Source of the DNA: Arthrobacter woluwensis
GTDB lineage: Bacteria; Actinomycetota; Actinomycetes; Actinomycetales; Micrococcaceae
NCBI RefSeq assembly: GCF_900105345.1
Contig: NZ_FNSN01000003.1
Location: 2,418,001 to 2,482,000 of the forward strand
DNA: 64,000 bases
Direction: 5' to 3'
Part shown: piece by piece, positions 1 through 7,957 of the stretch
How the letters are laid out: each line of letters begins with the position of its first letter
Numbering within the stretch: position 1 is the first letter of the stretch
The notes under the pieces: generated by a model
Seen by the model: the letters and a program-made list of their open reading frames with translations, nothing else
What the model was told of the DNA's origin: nothing
Database searches by the model: none
Position numbers and translations under genes: made by a program

Positions 1-681
1 CGTGAGACACCACCACGCGACCGCGGCGAGGGCGTACACGTCGCCCGACGGCCGGGCCTCCTGCACGTCGGGCTCGGCGAAGTCCAGGGTGGCCCGCCGG
101 ATGCGCCGCTCCCCCGTCAGACGCGCCTGGCCGAAGTCCGCGAGGAGCGGTATCCCGTCGGCCGTGAACAGGATGTTCCCGGCCGAGACATCGCCGTGGA
201 CGATCCCCCTCGCGTGGAGCGCGGACAGTGCCTCGGCCACCGGCACGGTCACGGTGACCACCTCGGCGGCGCTCAGGGTGCCACGCGCCGCCATCAGGCT
301 TCCGACCGAGCCGCCCGAGGCGAAATCCATCAGCACTCCCGCCGCCCGGACCGACCGGCCGTCGGGACCCGGCAGTTCGACGGGCACCAGACCGTGGAGC
401 CGGAGCAGATGCGGGTGTTCCAGACCTCGGACCCTCCAGCGTTCACCGCGCAGCGGCTCATCCAGCGGCCGCTCGCCGGCCGGCTCACGGCGGTCCGGCC
501 CGCCCTGACCCGGTCCCAGGCGGGGGACCTTCACGGCGCGCCGGGCGCCGTCGTCGTCCTCGAGAAGCCAGACGACGCCGGCTGCCCCGGCGCCCAGTCG
601 GCGCACCACGCGGTGACCCTCCACCCGGGGCGCGGCCGTGCTCCCCGAGGCGCCGCCGTCGCCCTGCCGTTCCTCACTCAT
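1..681 (-). CDS. Serine/threonine protein kinase, C-terminal part outside window
   Basis: The reading frame is open from an ATG at 681 to the window edge (227 residues seen, no stop). It shows a protein kinase fold: glycine-rich loop GAGAAGVV near residues 30-37, an AVKV lysine at K51, catalytic loop HGDVSAGN at 162-169 and DFG at 182-184. The usual HRD arginine is replaced by glycine, but the catalytic Asp and the Mg-binding Asn and DFG Asp are kept, so it is probably active although not an RD kinase. A GGGAGG ribosome site precedes the ATG. It is divergent from lipB. No membrane segment or sensor domain lies in the visible part; the rest is cut off, so class and partners cannot be judged. 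Confidence 0.85.
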   Translation of the reverse strand, partial: MSEERQGDGGASGSTAAPRVEGHRVVRRLGAGAAGVVWLLEDDDGARRAVKVPRLGPGQGGPDRREPAGERPLDEPLRGERWRVRGLEHPHLLRLHGLVPVELPGPDGRSVRAAGVLMDFASGGSVGSLMAARGTLSAAEVVTVTVPVAEALSALHARGIVHGDVSAGNILFTADGIPLLADFGQARLTGERRIRRATLDFAEPDVQEARPSGDVYALAAVAWWCLT

Positions 682-745
682 CGCGCCTCCCGCAGTTCCC
701 TCCGCTGTCCTCTCTTACTGTGCCGTGGAATGCGAGGTGCCCGCA

Positions 746-758
746 GAAGTTATCCACA
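746..758. promoter_or_regulatory. Perfect DnaA box between kinase and lipB
   Basis: TTATCCACA, the consensus DnaA box, lies at 750-758. On the minus strand it overlaps a possible -10 (TAACTT, 751 down to 746) for the kinase gene. Only one box was noticed, so this is a candidate regulatory site and not an origin. Its use by DnaA is an inference. Confidence 0.4.
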
Positions 759-841
759 GGCGACCGCCCCAGCGCCGCGGTAACAATCCCCGGGGCAGTG
801 AGACCTTCACCACAACGGCCTGCCGCCGGGCCCCACAGGTC

Positions 842-847
842 TAAGCT
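842..847 (+). promoter_or_regulatory. -10 element of lipB, leaderless start
   Basis: TAAGCT ends 7 nt before the ATG at 855 and no ribosome-binding site precedes that ATG. Transcription would begin at or next to the start codon. This supports 855 over in-frame starts further upstream. Confidence 0.55.
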
Positions 848-854
848 GATACGC

Positions 855-1523
855 ATGACTTTGGAGTTCTCGACCCTGGGACTTGCCCCGGACTACGTCG
901 ACTACCTCCAGGGCTGGGACGTGCAGCGGGAGCTGCACACCGCGGTCCTGGAAGGTTCCCGTCCGAGCACCGTGCTCCTGCTGGAGCACGCCGCCGTGTA
1001 CACCGCGGGCAAACGCACCGAAGATCACGAACGGCCCTTCGACGGCACCCCCGTGGTGCCCGTGGACCGTGGTGGCAAGCTGACGTGGCACGGCCCGGGC
1101 CAGCTGGTGGCGTACCCGATCATCAAGCTCAAGAACCCGGCCGGGATCCGGGATTACGTGCACCGGCTCGAGGACGTCATCATCGACGTGCTCGCGGACT
1201 ACGGCATCGCCGCCACCCGGGTGGACGGCCGCGCAGGCGTCTGGATCACCGCCGATGAGAAGGGCCCGGACCGGAAGATCGCCGCCATCGGCATCAGGGT
1301 CCATGAAGGCGTCACCATGCATGGCATCGCCATCAATTGCAACAATGACCTGTCCCCCTACGCGCAGATCGTCGCGTGCGGGATCTCGGATGCCGGGGTG
1401 ACCACCATCGCCCTGGAGACTGGACGGAACATCTCGCCTGCTGACCTTGTTGAGCGAGTGATGGAAGAGTTCCGCAAGCACGAGAGCGAACTCGTCGCCG
1501 TGGAAGAAGGAGCAGTCAAGTGA
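855..1523 (+). CDS. lipB: Octanoyl-[acyl carrier protein]:protein N-octanoyltransferase
   Basis: LipB moves the octanoyl group from acyl carrier protein to lipoyl domains, the first step of lipoate synthesis in the cytoplasm. The 222-residue product has family length. It shows [18 protein letters not shown], the catalytic lysine in KIAAIGIR (K141) and the acyl-thioester cysteine in ACGISD (C175). The reading frame continues upstream, but that extension does not look like LipB, and the -10 element at 842-847 places the mRNA start at this ATG. The stop overlaps the lipA GTG by 4 nt, so lipB and lipA are translated from one message. Confidence 0.95.
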   Translation: MTLEFSTLGLAPDYVDYLQGWDVQRELHTAVLEGSRPSTVLLLEHAAVYTAGKRTEDHERPFDGTPVVPVDRGGKLTWHGPGQLVAYPIIKLKNPAGIRDYVHRLEDVIIDVLADYGIAATRVDGRAGVWITADEKGPDRKIAAIGIRVHEGVTMHGIAINCNNDLSPYAQIVACGISDAGVTTIALETGRNISPADLVERVMEEFRKHESELVAVEEGAVK

Positions 1524-2539
1524 CTCTTGTCCCCGAAGGCCGTAAACTCCTGCGGATCGAACAACGCAACGCCGCGACCCCCGTGGAACGCAAACCCGAC
1601 TGGATCAAAGCCAAAGTCCAGATGGGACCCGAGTTCGTCGGCCTGAAGAACCTCGTCAAAAAAGAAGGCCTGCACACCGTCTGCGAAGAAGCCGGCTGCC
1701 CCAACATCTTCGAATGCTGGGAAGACAAAGAAGCGACCTTCCTCATCGGCGGCTCCGAATGCACCCGCCGCTGCGACTTCTGCCAGATCGACACCGGCAA
1801 ACCCTCCCCCCTGGACCGGCTCGAACCCACCAAAGTCGCCCGCTCCGTCCAGTCCATGAACCTGCGCTACGCCACCGTCACCGGCGTGGCCCGCGATGAC
1901 CTCGACGACGAAGGCGTCTGGCTCTACGCCGAAACCGTGCGCAAAATCCACGAACTCAACCCCGGCACCGGCGTGGAACTGCTCATCCCCGACTTCTCCG
2001 GCAAACCCGAACACATCCAAGCGATCTGCGACTCCCAACCGGAAGTGTTCGCCCACAACGTCGAAACCGTCCCCCGCATCTTCAAACGCATCCGCCCCGC
2101 CTTCCGCTACGAACGCTCCCTGGATGTCATCACCCAAGGCCGCGCCCACGGCATGGTCACCAAATCCAACCTCATCCTCGGCATGGGCGAAACCCGTGAA
2201 GAAATCAGCGAAGCCCTGCACGATCTGCACCAGGCCGGCTGCGACCTGATCACCATCACCCAATACCTGCGCCCCTCCGAACGCCACCTGCCCGTGGACC
2301 GCTGGGTCAAACCCCAGGAATTCGTCGACCTCGCCGAGGAAGCCGAAGCCATCGGCTTCCTCGGCGTCATGTCCGGACCCCTGGTCCGCTCCTCCTACCG
2401 CGCCGGACGCCTCTGGGCCACCGCCATGCGCAAAAAAGGCCGCGACATCCCCGCAAACCTCGCCCACATCGCCGACGGCATCCAAGACTCCGGCACCACC
2501 CGCCAAGAAGCCCGCACCCTCATCGCCACCCAAGCCTGA
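1520..2539 (+). CDS. lipA: Lipoyl synthase (radical SAM)
   Basis: LipA inserts two sulfur atoms into protein-bound octanoyl groups, completing the lipoyl cofactor made with LipB. The 339 residues include the auxiliary cluster cysteines in [12 protein letters not shown] and the radical SAM motif CTRRCDFCQ. The end RSSYRAG carries the serine typical of the family's auxiliary cluster ligand. Start is GTG, overlapping the lipB stop as GTGA. Codon use is odd: 16 of 17 lysines are AAA against 1 of 8 in lipB, and GAA is favoured for glutamate, in a chromosome that otherwise prefers AAG and GAG. The protein itself looks ordinary. A 19-bp perfect hairpin follows. Confidence 0.96.
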   Translation: MTLVPEGRKLLRIEQRNAATPVERKPDWIKAKVQMGPEFVGLKNLVKKEGLHTVCEEAGCPNIFECWEDKEATFLIGGSECTRRCDFCQIDTGKPSPLDRLEPTKVARSVQSMNLRYATVTGVARDDLDDEGVWLYAETVRKIHELNPGTGVELLIPDFSGKPEHIQAICDSQPEVFAHNVETVPRIFKRIRPAFRYERSLDVITQGRAHGMVTKSNLILGMGETREEISEALHDLHQAGCDLITITQYLRPSERHLPVDRWVKPQEFVDLAEEAEAIGFLGVMSGPLVRSSYRAGRLWATAMRKKGRDIPANLAHIADGIQDSGTTRQEARTLIATQA

Positions 2540-2557
2540 GGTCCTGTGGCTTCTCAC

Positions 2558-2600
2558 GCCGACGGCGGCACACGGCAATGCCCGTGTGCCGCCGTCGGCG
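2558..2600 (+). terminator. Terminator after lipA
   Basis: A perfect 19-bp stem (arms 2558-2576 and 2582-2600) with a 5-nt loop is followed directly by TTT. It closes the lipB-lipA unit 18 bp after the lipA stop. Confidence 0.9.
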
Positions 2601-2624
2601 TTTCAGTACGCCCTCTGTGCTGGC

Positions 2625-2630
2625 TAGAAT
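2625..2630 (+). promoter_or_regulatory. -10 element of the DUF4191 gene
   Basis: TAGAAT lies 9 nt before the ATG at 2640, with TTTCAG (2601-2606) as a possible -35 at 18-bp spacing. The predicted transcript would have only about two leader bases. A GGAG is also present at 2631-2634 but would be at or outside the 5' end. Confidence 0.45.
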
Positions 2631-2639
2631 GGAGACACT

Positions 2640-3395
2640 ATGGCTAAATCCACCGATTCCACCGTCACGAACGACGACGGCTCCACCAAGCGCGGCCTCT
2701 TCAATCGCAAGCCCCGGGCCAAGAAGAAAGGGCCCAGCCGACTGAAGCAGATCGGCGAGGTCTTCACCATGACCCGCCGCCACGACCCCCTCGTGGTCTG
2801 GCTCATGCTGCTGGCCTTCCTCGTGGTGGTCGGCCTCGGCGTCGGAATCGGCGCCCTCTTCAACAACTGGATCACCGGTCTGATCCTGGGCATCATGCTC
2901 GGTCTGCTGGCCGCGACCTTCATCCTGTCCCGCCGCGCCGAGCGCGCCGCGTTCGCACAGATCGAGGGTCAGCCCGGCGCCGTGGGAGCCGCACTCGGCA
3001 CCTTGCGCCGTGGCTGGATCGTCGAGCAGCAGCCGGTCGCCGCGAACCCGCGCACGCAGGACTTCGTGTTCCGCACCGTGGGCCGTGCCGGCGTCGTGCT
3101 CGTGACGGAGGGTCCGCAGAGCCGCGTCCGCACCCTGGCCGACGGGGAACGCAAGCGCCTGTCCCGCATCCTGCCGAACGTCCCGATCCACGTGATCTAC
3201 GCGGGCAAGGAAGAGGGCCAGGTCCCGATCGCGAAGGTCGGCGGCGCGCTGCGCAAGCTCAAGCCGACGCTCACCAAGGTCGAGGTGAGTGCCGTGTCCA
3301 AGCGCATCGCCTCCCTGGGCACGAAGCTCCCGATCCCGAAGGGCATCGACCCCTACAAGGCCCGCCCGGACCGTCGCGCGATGCGAGGCCGCTGA
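2640..3395 (+). CDS. DUF4191 family membrane protein
   Basis: This 251-residue protein matches the actinobacterial DUF4191 family in layout. A lysine/arginine-rich cytoplasmic start (to about residue 50) is followed by two hydrophobic segments (about 55-78 and 81-101) and a hydrophilic C-terminal domain with conserved-looking stretches such as LRRGWIVEQQPVAANPRTQD. Function is unknown. Its place between lipA and the glnA1 region matches the M. tuberculosis gene Rv2219, which supports the family call but says nothing about role. It has its own promoter after the lipA terminator and ends at a bidirectional hairpin. Confidence 0.85.
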   Translation: MAKSTDSTVTNDDGSTKRGLFNRKPRAKKKGPSRLKQIGEVFTMTRRHDPLVVWLMLLAFLVVVGLGVGIGALFNNWITGLILGIMLGLLAATFILSRRAERAAFAQIEGQPGAVGAALGTLRRGWIVEQQPVAANPRTQDFVFRTVGRAGVVLVTEGPQSRVRTLADGERKRLSRILPNVPIHVIYAGKEEGQVPIAKVGGALRKLKPTLTKVEVSAVSKRIASLGTKLPIPKGIDPYKARPDRRAMRGR

Positions 3396-3408
3396 GCCAG
3401 AACGCCGA

Positions 3409-3451
3409 CCGGCCGCCGTCATTCTCCTGAGAGGGAGACGACGGCGGCCGG
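3409..3451. terminator. Bidirectional terminator, DUF4191 / RraA-like
   Basis: A perfect 12-bp stem (3409-3420 with 3440-3451) lies between the ends of two convergent genes. The plus side is followed by TTCCGTTT. Confidence 0.75.
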
Positions 3452-3487
3452 TTCCGTTTAAGGGCGGACTCGTCCGCACTTGGTGAG

Positions 3488-4114
3488 TCAGTCCGGCAGT
3501 CCACCGGTGTCGCCGCCGGCGACCAGGCCGGCCTGGATCTTCCGGCGGTGCGCCTGCTCCCAGCCGTCCAGCGACTGACCGGCCTCGGCGGCCTCGCGGT
3601 CCTCGGCAGCGCGGAGGAGTTCCGGGGCGTGGGCCGCTTCCAGCACCACGATCCCCTCTTCATCGGCCACGACGACATCCCCGGTGCGGATGGTCACGCC
3701 CCCGACCACGGTGTCTCCCTGGGGCAGCACGACGTTCTTGCCGCCCGGCTTCGGGAACACGCCACGGGCGAACACGGGAAAGCCCATCTCCCGCACTTCT
3801 TCCAGGTCGCGGATGTACCCGTCGACGACGAAAGCCGCGATCCCGCGCCGCTGCGCCACGGCGCACACATTGCCACCGGCCACCGCGAGGCGGGCGCCGC
3901 CGGAGTCGACGACGATGACGGAGCCCGGCTCCGCACGGTAGATCGCCGTGTGCATCATGAGGTTGTCGCCGGGCGCGCACCGCACGGCATGGGCGGGACC
4001 GGTGACCCGTGGCATGCCGTCCCAGAGGGGCCGGATGGCGGGATCCAGGATGCGGTCCTCCCCCACCAGGTCCGCCAGGGACGTGGGTGAGACGTCGGGG
4101 GTGCTGTCACTCAC
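3488..4114 (-). CDS. RraA family protein (aldolase/decarboxylase-like)
   Basis: The 208-residue product has the RraA fold signature GGNVCAVAQRRG followed by VVDGYIRD and the FARG loop. The family includes the RNase E inhibitor RraA and metal-dependent 4-hydroxy-4-methyl-2-oxoglutarate aldolase/oxaloacetate decarboxylases; the G-x20-R-D type motif kept here favours the enzyme branch, but the substrate cannot be read from sequence. The frame is open far upstream; I chose GTG 4114 because GAGGAG lies about 9 nt before it and family similarity begins there. The C-terminal 45 residues form a helical tail. No pathway neighbours are present. Confidence 0.8.
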   Translation of the reverse strand: MSDSTPDVSPTSLADLVGEDRILDPAIRPLWDGMPRVTGPAHAVRCAPGDNLMMHTAIYRAEPGSVIVVDSGGARLAVAGGNVCAVAQRRGIAAFVVDGYIRDLEEVREMGFPVFARGVFPKPGGKNVVLPQGDTVVGGVTIRTGDVVVADEEGIVVLEAAHAPELLRAAEDREAAEAGQSLDGWEQAHRRKIQAGLVAGGDTGGLPD

Positions 4115-4188
4115 AGGTGCTCTCCTCGGATTGGTCGGGGACGGGCCGGTGGTTCGATTCGCCGGCCGGCAGCTCAGCGGCGGACCAT

Positions 4189-4626
4189 TCAGCGGCGGAC
4201 CAGGACGGTCTTCATCGCCTTGTCGTGCAGACCACGCTGATCGGGGTCGAAGATGATGGCGGGGATGACGAGGCAGAGGAGGGCGGCCCGCACCAGGGCC
4301 GCGGGAATGCCCGCGGGGGAACCGTCCAGTCGCACCACGTGGATGTTCGAGACGCGGTGACCGATGCTGTAACCCAGCGTTCCGACCAGCACGGCCTGTT
4401 CCGCGAAGAAGATCGCCAGGGTCGCCCAGGAATTGCCGTCGAAGAAGTAGTTGCTGATCAGCAGGCACAGTGCCCAGTCGATGCAGATCGCGAGGATCCT
4501 GCGCCCCGCGCGGGCCAGCGAGCCCGGCCCGGCTTCCGGCAGTCCCAGCCGCTCTCCCGGGTACTTGCTGATGTGCGTCGTGTCGGGGCCTTCCAGCCAG
4601 GAACCTAGATCTCGTCGAGTCACCAC
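4189..4626 (-). CDS. RDD family membrane protein
   Basis: The 145-residue protein carries the RDD-type hydrophobic core: ARAGRRILAICIDWALCLLI, a second segment near residues 68-85 and a third near 110-125 after the HVVRLDG loop, ending in the basic HDKAMKTVLVRR. RDD proteins are membrane proteins of mostly unknown function; some are linked to ion transport. It lies beside and divergent from glnA1, as in M. tuberculosis (Rv2219A). Two adjacent GTG codons (4626, 4623) could start it; a TACCCT hexamer 6 nt upstream of the first suggests a leaderless message. Confidence 0.8.
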   Translation of the reverse strand: MVTRRDLGSWLEGPDTTHISKYPGERLGLPEAGPGSLARAGRRILAICIDWALCLLISNYFFDGNSWATLAIFFAEQAVLVGTLGYSIGHRVSNIHVVRLDGSPAGIPAALVRAALLCLVIPAIIFDPDQRGLHDKAMKTVLVRR

Positions 4627-4632
4627 CCCTTA

Positions 4633-4638
4633 AGGGTA
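4633..4638 (-). promoter_or_regulatory. -10 element of the RDD gene, leaderless start
   Basis: TACCCT (minus strand) is 6 nt from the GTG at 4626. A 10-bp palindrome CCCTTAAGGG (4627-4636) covers the space between them. Confidence 0.45.
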
Positions 4639-4792
4639 TCCGCTGGGGCCGGTCCACAACGGCCTCACACCTTCACCGCCGGTCTGTCCGCATCGCGGAG
4701 AGCCTGCCCGTGATGCGCGGCACTGTCGGTAGAGTGAGGAGGGTACGACCGGGAGCCACCGGCCCCCAGCGACCACCCGTCACATCTCCGTT

Positions 4793-4846
4793 GTAACCTC
4801 CCGGAAACAATGCAGACACTAGCGGGTAATGCCCGCCGCCTAGGCT
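4793..4846 (+). promoter_or_regulatory. GlnR-type operator array and promoter of glnA1
   Basis: Four pentamers, GTAAC (4793), GAAAC (4804), GACAC (4815) and GTAAT (4826), are each separated by exactly 6 nt. This is the alternating a-site/b-site layout of actinobacterial GlnR boxes. The candidate -10 TAGGCT (4841-4846) has no good -35; the array sits where the -35 would be, as expected for an activator. The rest of the 319-bp gap 4627-4945 shows nothing else I can name. GlnR itself is not in the window. Confidence 0.7.
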
Positions 4847-4945
4847 GTTCACCAGTAGATGGCACGGCGATCCGCTGGGTGAAGCCTGGCCGGAACCCGG
4901 TGCCGTCGCCTTCAGGCCACCGGCCCAATTCTGTTAGGAGCATGC

Positions 4946-6370
4946 ATGTTCACCAGTGCGGACGAAGTCCTCAAGTTCATCAAGGATGAGGACGTCAAGT
5001 TCGTCGACATCCGTTTCACCGATCTTCCGGGCGTGCAGCAGCACTTCAACGTCCCCGCCAAGACGGTCGACGCGGACTTCTTCGTCAACGGCCAGCTCTT
5101 CGACGGCTCCTCGATCCGCGGCTTCCAGGGCATCGCTGAATCCGATATGCAGCTGATCCCCGATGTGACCACCGCCTTCATCGACCCGTTCCGCGTCGAG
5201 AAGACCCTGGCGCTGAACTTCTCCATCGTGAACCCGCGCACCGGCGAGCCCTACCACCGTGACCCGCGTGGCATCGCCGAGCGCGCCGAGGCCTACCTCG
5301 CCTCCACCGGCATCGCCGACACCGCCTTCTTCGCTCCCGAGGCCGAGTTCTACGTCTTCGACAACGTCCAGTTCGAGTCCTCCCCGCAGGGCGCGTTCTA
5401 CAAGCTCGATTCCATCGAGGCTCCGTGGAACTCCGGCCGTGAAGAGGCCGGCGGCAACCTGGGCAACAAGACCCCCTTCAAGGGCGGGTACTTCCCGGTG
5501 GCTCCGGTCGACCACCAGGCCGACCTGCGCGACGCCATGTGCCTCAACCTGGATGAGGTCGGCCTCGAGGTCGAGCGCTCCCACCACGAGGTCGGCGCCG
5601 CCGGCCAGGCCGAGATCAACTACAAGTTCACCACCCTGGTGCACGCCGCTGATGACCTGCAGAAGTTCAAGTACGTCATCAAGAACACCGCACTCGAGTA
5701 CGGCAAGAGCGTGACCTTCATGCCGAAGCCGATCTTCGGTGACAACGGCTCGGGCATGCACTGCCACCAGTCGCTGTGGAGCAACGGCGAGCCGCTGTTC
5801 TACGACGAGAAGGGCTACGCCGGCCTGTCCGACATCGCCCGCTGGTACATCGGCGGTGTGCTCAAGCACGCCTCCGCCGTCCTGGCCTTCACCAACCCGA
5901 CGGTGAACTCCTACCGCCGCCTGGTCAAGGGCTACGAGGCGCCGGTCAACATGGTGTACTCGCAGGGCAACCGCTCCGCCGGCATCCGCATCCCGATCAC
6001 GGGTTCCAACCCGAAGGCCAAGCGCATCGAGTTCCGCGCTCCGGATCCCTCCTCGAACCCGTACCTGGCGTTCGCCGCCCAGCTGATGGCAGGCATCGAC
6101 GGCATCCGTAACCGTATCGAGCCCCCGGCGCCGATCGACAAGGACCTGTACGAACTGCCCGCCGAGGAAGCCAAGGACATCCCCAAGGCTCCTGGCTCCC
6201 TGGAAGAGGCCCTCGAAGCCCTCGAGGCGGACAACGAGTTCCTGCAGGCCGGTGGCGTGTTCACTCAGGACCTGATCGACACCTGGATCGCCTACAAGCG
6301 GGAGAACGAGATCGCCCCGCTGACCCTGCGCCCGAACCCGTACGAGTTCGAGCTGTACTACGGCGTCTAG
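4946..6370 (+). CDS. glnA: Glutamine synthetase type I, adenylylated form
   Basis: GlnA1 makes glutamine from glutamate, ammonia and ATP. Its 474 residues have the GSI-beta layout: FDGSSIRGF, the ammonia/glutamate site [12 protein letters not shown], the catalytic NRSA loop and the adenylylation tyrosine in DLYELP (Y402), the target of the GlnE encoded at 10282-13314. The ATG at 4946 has AGGAG upstream. The GlnR-type array at 4793-4830 implies nitrogen control, and GlnE adds control by adenylylation. A 16-bp perfect terminator follows. This is the main assimilatory enzyme; the second copy at 13319-14659 lacks the tyrosine. Confidence 0.97.
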   Translation: MFTSADEVLKFIKDEDVKFVDIRFTDLPGVQQHFNVPAKTVDADFFVNGQLFDGSSIRGFQGIAESDMQLIPDVTTAFIDPFRVEKTLALNFSIVNPRTGEPYHRDPRGIAERAEAYLASTGIADTAFFAPEAEFYVFDNVQFESSPQGAFYKLDSIEAPWNSGREEAGGNLGNKTPFKGGYFPVAPVDHQADLRDAMCLNLDEVGLEVERSHHEVGAAGQAEINYKFTTLVHAADDLQKFKYVIKNTALEYGKSVTFMPKPIFGDNGSGMHCHQSLWSNGEPLFYDEKGYAGLSDIARWYIGGVLKHASAVLAFTNPTVNSYRRLVKGYEAPVNMVYSQGNRSAGIRIPITGSNPKAKRIEFRAPDPSSNPYLAFAAQLMAGIDGIRNRIEPPAPIDKDLYELPAEEAKDIPKAPGSLEEALEALEADNEFLQAGGVFTQDLIDTWIAYKRENEIAPLTLRPNPYEFELYYGV

Positions 6371-6429
6371 CAGCCTGAGGCGGATGATCGCGGCCCAGAC
6401 CGCGTGAACCGCCGCCTCGATCGCACTCA

Positions 6430-6464
6430 GAAAGGCCCCCGGAGCAATGCTCCGGGGGCCTTTC
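6430..6464. terminator. Terminator after glnA1
   Basis: A perfect 16-bp stem (6430-6445 with 6449-6464) with a 3-nt loop has GAAA and TTTC at its base, so it can work in both directions. It separates glnA1 from the convergent channel gene. Confidence 0.9.
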
Positions 6465-6497
6465 CCGTTTCCCGTGACAGAGCCCCAGCCCGGGCGC

Positions 6498-7256
6498 CTA
6501 ACGCGTCTCCTCCCCCACCACCGGCTCCTTGCGGGTCCCCTGCGACTCCTCCAGCAGCCGGCCGAGCCGCGTCACCTCGGTGTGCAGCCGTTCCAGCTGG
6601 CCCTTCAGATCCGCGTCGGCCTGCTCCACGGCCACAGTGGCCGTCGCCGAGACCCGCTCCACCAGCCACGATCCGATCGACGCGGTGACGACGCCGAGGA
6701 CCGCGATCCCCGAGACCATGAGCGCCGCGGCCACCGCCCGGCCGATCACGGTCACCGGATAGTGGTCCCCGTACCCGACCGTGCTGATGGTGGTGAGCGA
6801 CCACCACACGGCATCCGCGAACGTGACGATGTTCGCGCCCTCGGCGTGCTGCTCGGCGTCGAGCACCGCGAGGGAGGCGCAGTACGTCAGGAAGACGGCC
6901 GACACCGCGACAAAGGTGACGATCCTCCCCCGCAGTGCCTTGCCCGCCGTGCCGTACAGCACCCGGAGCAGTGTGACGAGACGCAGAAGGCGCAATGGCC
7001 GCAGCACGGGCAGCACCACCATCGCCAGATCCGGCAGATGGGTGGCCAGCCAGCGCCAGCGCTGGGGCGCCAGGAACAGCCTCACCGCGTAGTCCACGGT
7101 GAACGCGCCCCATGTGATCCACTGGATGAGCTCCAGCACCTGAGCCTGGCGTTCCGAGACGTCGCCGATCACCTGCACCGAGTACGCGGCCAGGAACAAG
7201 AGCGCCGCCGCCATGAGGGGCCATTCCGTGGCCTGCCGCCACCGTTCCGATGTCAT
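6498..7256 (-). CDS. Voltage-gated-type potassium channel
   Basis: The 252-residue protein has the six-segment channel plan. Segments S1-S3 lie in residues 12-65, an arginine-spaced S4-like helix RPLRLLRLVTLLRVL at 86-100 is followed by S5, then the pore with selectivity filter TVGYGD at 159-164 and S6 around 171-198. A heptad-rich coiled coil (about 212-240) ends the protein and may hold the tetramer together. There is no RCK or cyclic-nucleotide domain. Start is the ATG at 7256, 6 nt from TAGTCT, so the mRNA is probably leaderless. It is divergent from the Nudix gene. Confidence 0.9.
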   Translation of the reverse strand: MTSERWRQATEWPLMAAALLFLAAYSVQVIGDVSERQAQVLELIQWITWGAFTVDYAVRLFLAPQRWRWLATHLPDLAMVVLPVLRPLRLLRLVTLLRVLYGTAGKALRGRIVTFVAVSAVFLTYCASLAVLDAEQHAEGANIVTFADAVWWSLTTISTVGYGDHYPVTVIGRAVAAALMVSGIAVLGVVTASIGSWLVERVSATATVAVEQADADLKGQLERLHTEVTRLGRLLEESQGTRKEPVVGEETR

Positions 7257-7262
7257 GGAGAC

Positions 7263-7268
7263 AGACTA
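7263..7268 (-). promoter_or_regulatory. -10 element of the K+ channel gene, leaderless start
   Basis: TAGTCT (minus strand) lies 6 nt before the ATG at 7256. No Shine-Dalgarno sequence is present. Confidence 0.55.
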
Positions 7269-7326
7269 TTCGCCGTCCGCTCGTCGCGGGAGGTCGCAGG
7301 CCTGCTGCGCGGACACCCGCTCTTGC

Positions 7327-7332
7327 TAGGCT
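7327..7332 (+). promoter_or_regulatory. -10 element of the Nudix gene, leaderless start
   Basis: TAGGCT lies 6 nt before the ATG at 7339. Together with the channel gene, both divergent partners appear leaderless within an 82-bp gap. Confidence 0.55.
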
Positions 7333-7338
7333 CGGATC

Positions 7339-7824
7339 ATGGCAGAACTCAGCCCGGAAAGCATCGAATACTTCCGCACCCTCCCCCGCCGCCGCGTCGC
7401 CGCGGGACTGGTGATCCGCGACGCCGACGGGAGGGTCCTCGCCGTCGAGCCCAACTACAAAGACGGCTGGCTCCTGCCCGGAGGCACGGTGGACGCCGGC
7501 GAAGCGCCCCGCGCAGCCGCCCGCCGCGAAGGCCGCGAAGAGCTGGGCCTGGACATCCAGCCCGGCGCGCTCCTGATCATCGGGCACTCCGCCTTCCCCG
7601 ACCCGGTCGGCGACGGACTGAACTTCCTCTACGACGGCGGCGTCCTGCCCGACGGCGCCGAGATCACGCTCCAGGAGGAGGAACTCCTGAGCTGGCGTTT
7701 CGTCGCCGAGCAGGACCTCCCCGAGTACTTCGGCGTGCACGGCGCGCTGCACGTCACGTCCGCCCTGCGAGCCCTCCGCGAGGAGCGGGTCATCGAGCTC
7801 CAGGACCGCGAAGAGATCCTCTGA
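7339..7824 (+). CDS. Nudix hydrolase
   Basis: The 161-residue protein contains a full Nudix box, GGTVDAGEAPRAAARREGREELGL (about residues 50-73), with the metal-binding REGREE core. These enzymes split nucleoside diphosphates linked to another group, but the box does not tell the substrate. The surrounding strands (VAAGLVIRDADGRVLAVEP before, FLYDGGVLPD after) are ordinary for the fold. It stands alone, with its own leaderless promoter and a strong hairpin after it. MutT-like sanitation and NDP-sugar hydrolysis are both possible. Confidence 0.88.
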   Translation: MAELSPESIEYFRTLPRRRVAAGLVIRDADGRVLAVEPNYKDGWLLPGGTVDAGEAPRAAARREGREELGLDIQPGALLIIGHSAFPDPVGDGLNFLYDGGVLPDGAEITLQEEELLSWRFVAEQDLPEYFGVHGALHVTSALRALREERVIELQDREEIL

Positions 7825-7853
7825 CGCGACCTGCTTCGGGTGCGACAGGTCCC

Positions 7854-7903
7854 ACGACGACGGCGGCCACCTCCCCTCGCAGGGAGGCGGCCGCCGTCGT
7901 CGT
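7854..7903. terminator. Bidirectional terminator, Nudix / amino acid ABC operon
   Basis: A 22-bp stem with one mismatch (7854-7875 with 7882-7903) lies between two convergent genes. It closes the Nudix message on one side and the glnA2-to-glnQ operon on the other. Confidence 0.8.
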
Positions 7904-7957
7904 TCAGCAGGTCCGCACGGCTCGCGCGCGAACGGCCACGGATCAGAGGTCCACGGC

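Noticed and set aside
3488-4657. Long 389-residue version of the RraA-like protein
   Set aside because: The first 180 residues read the RDD gene region out of frame and look like Arg/Pro/Gly noise. GTG 4114 has a ribosome site and begins the family homology.
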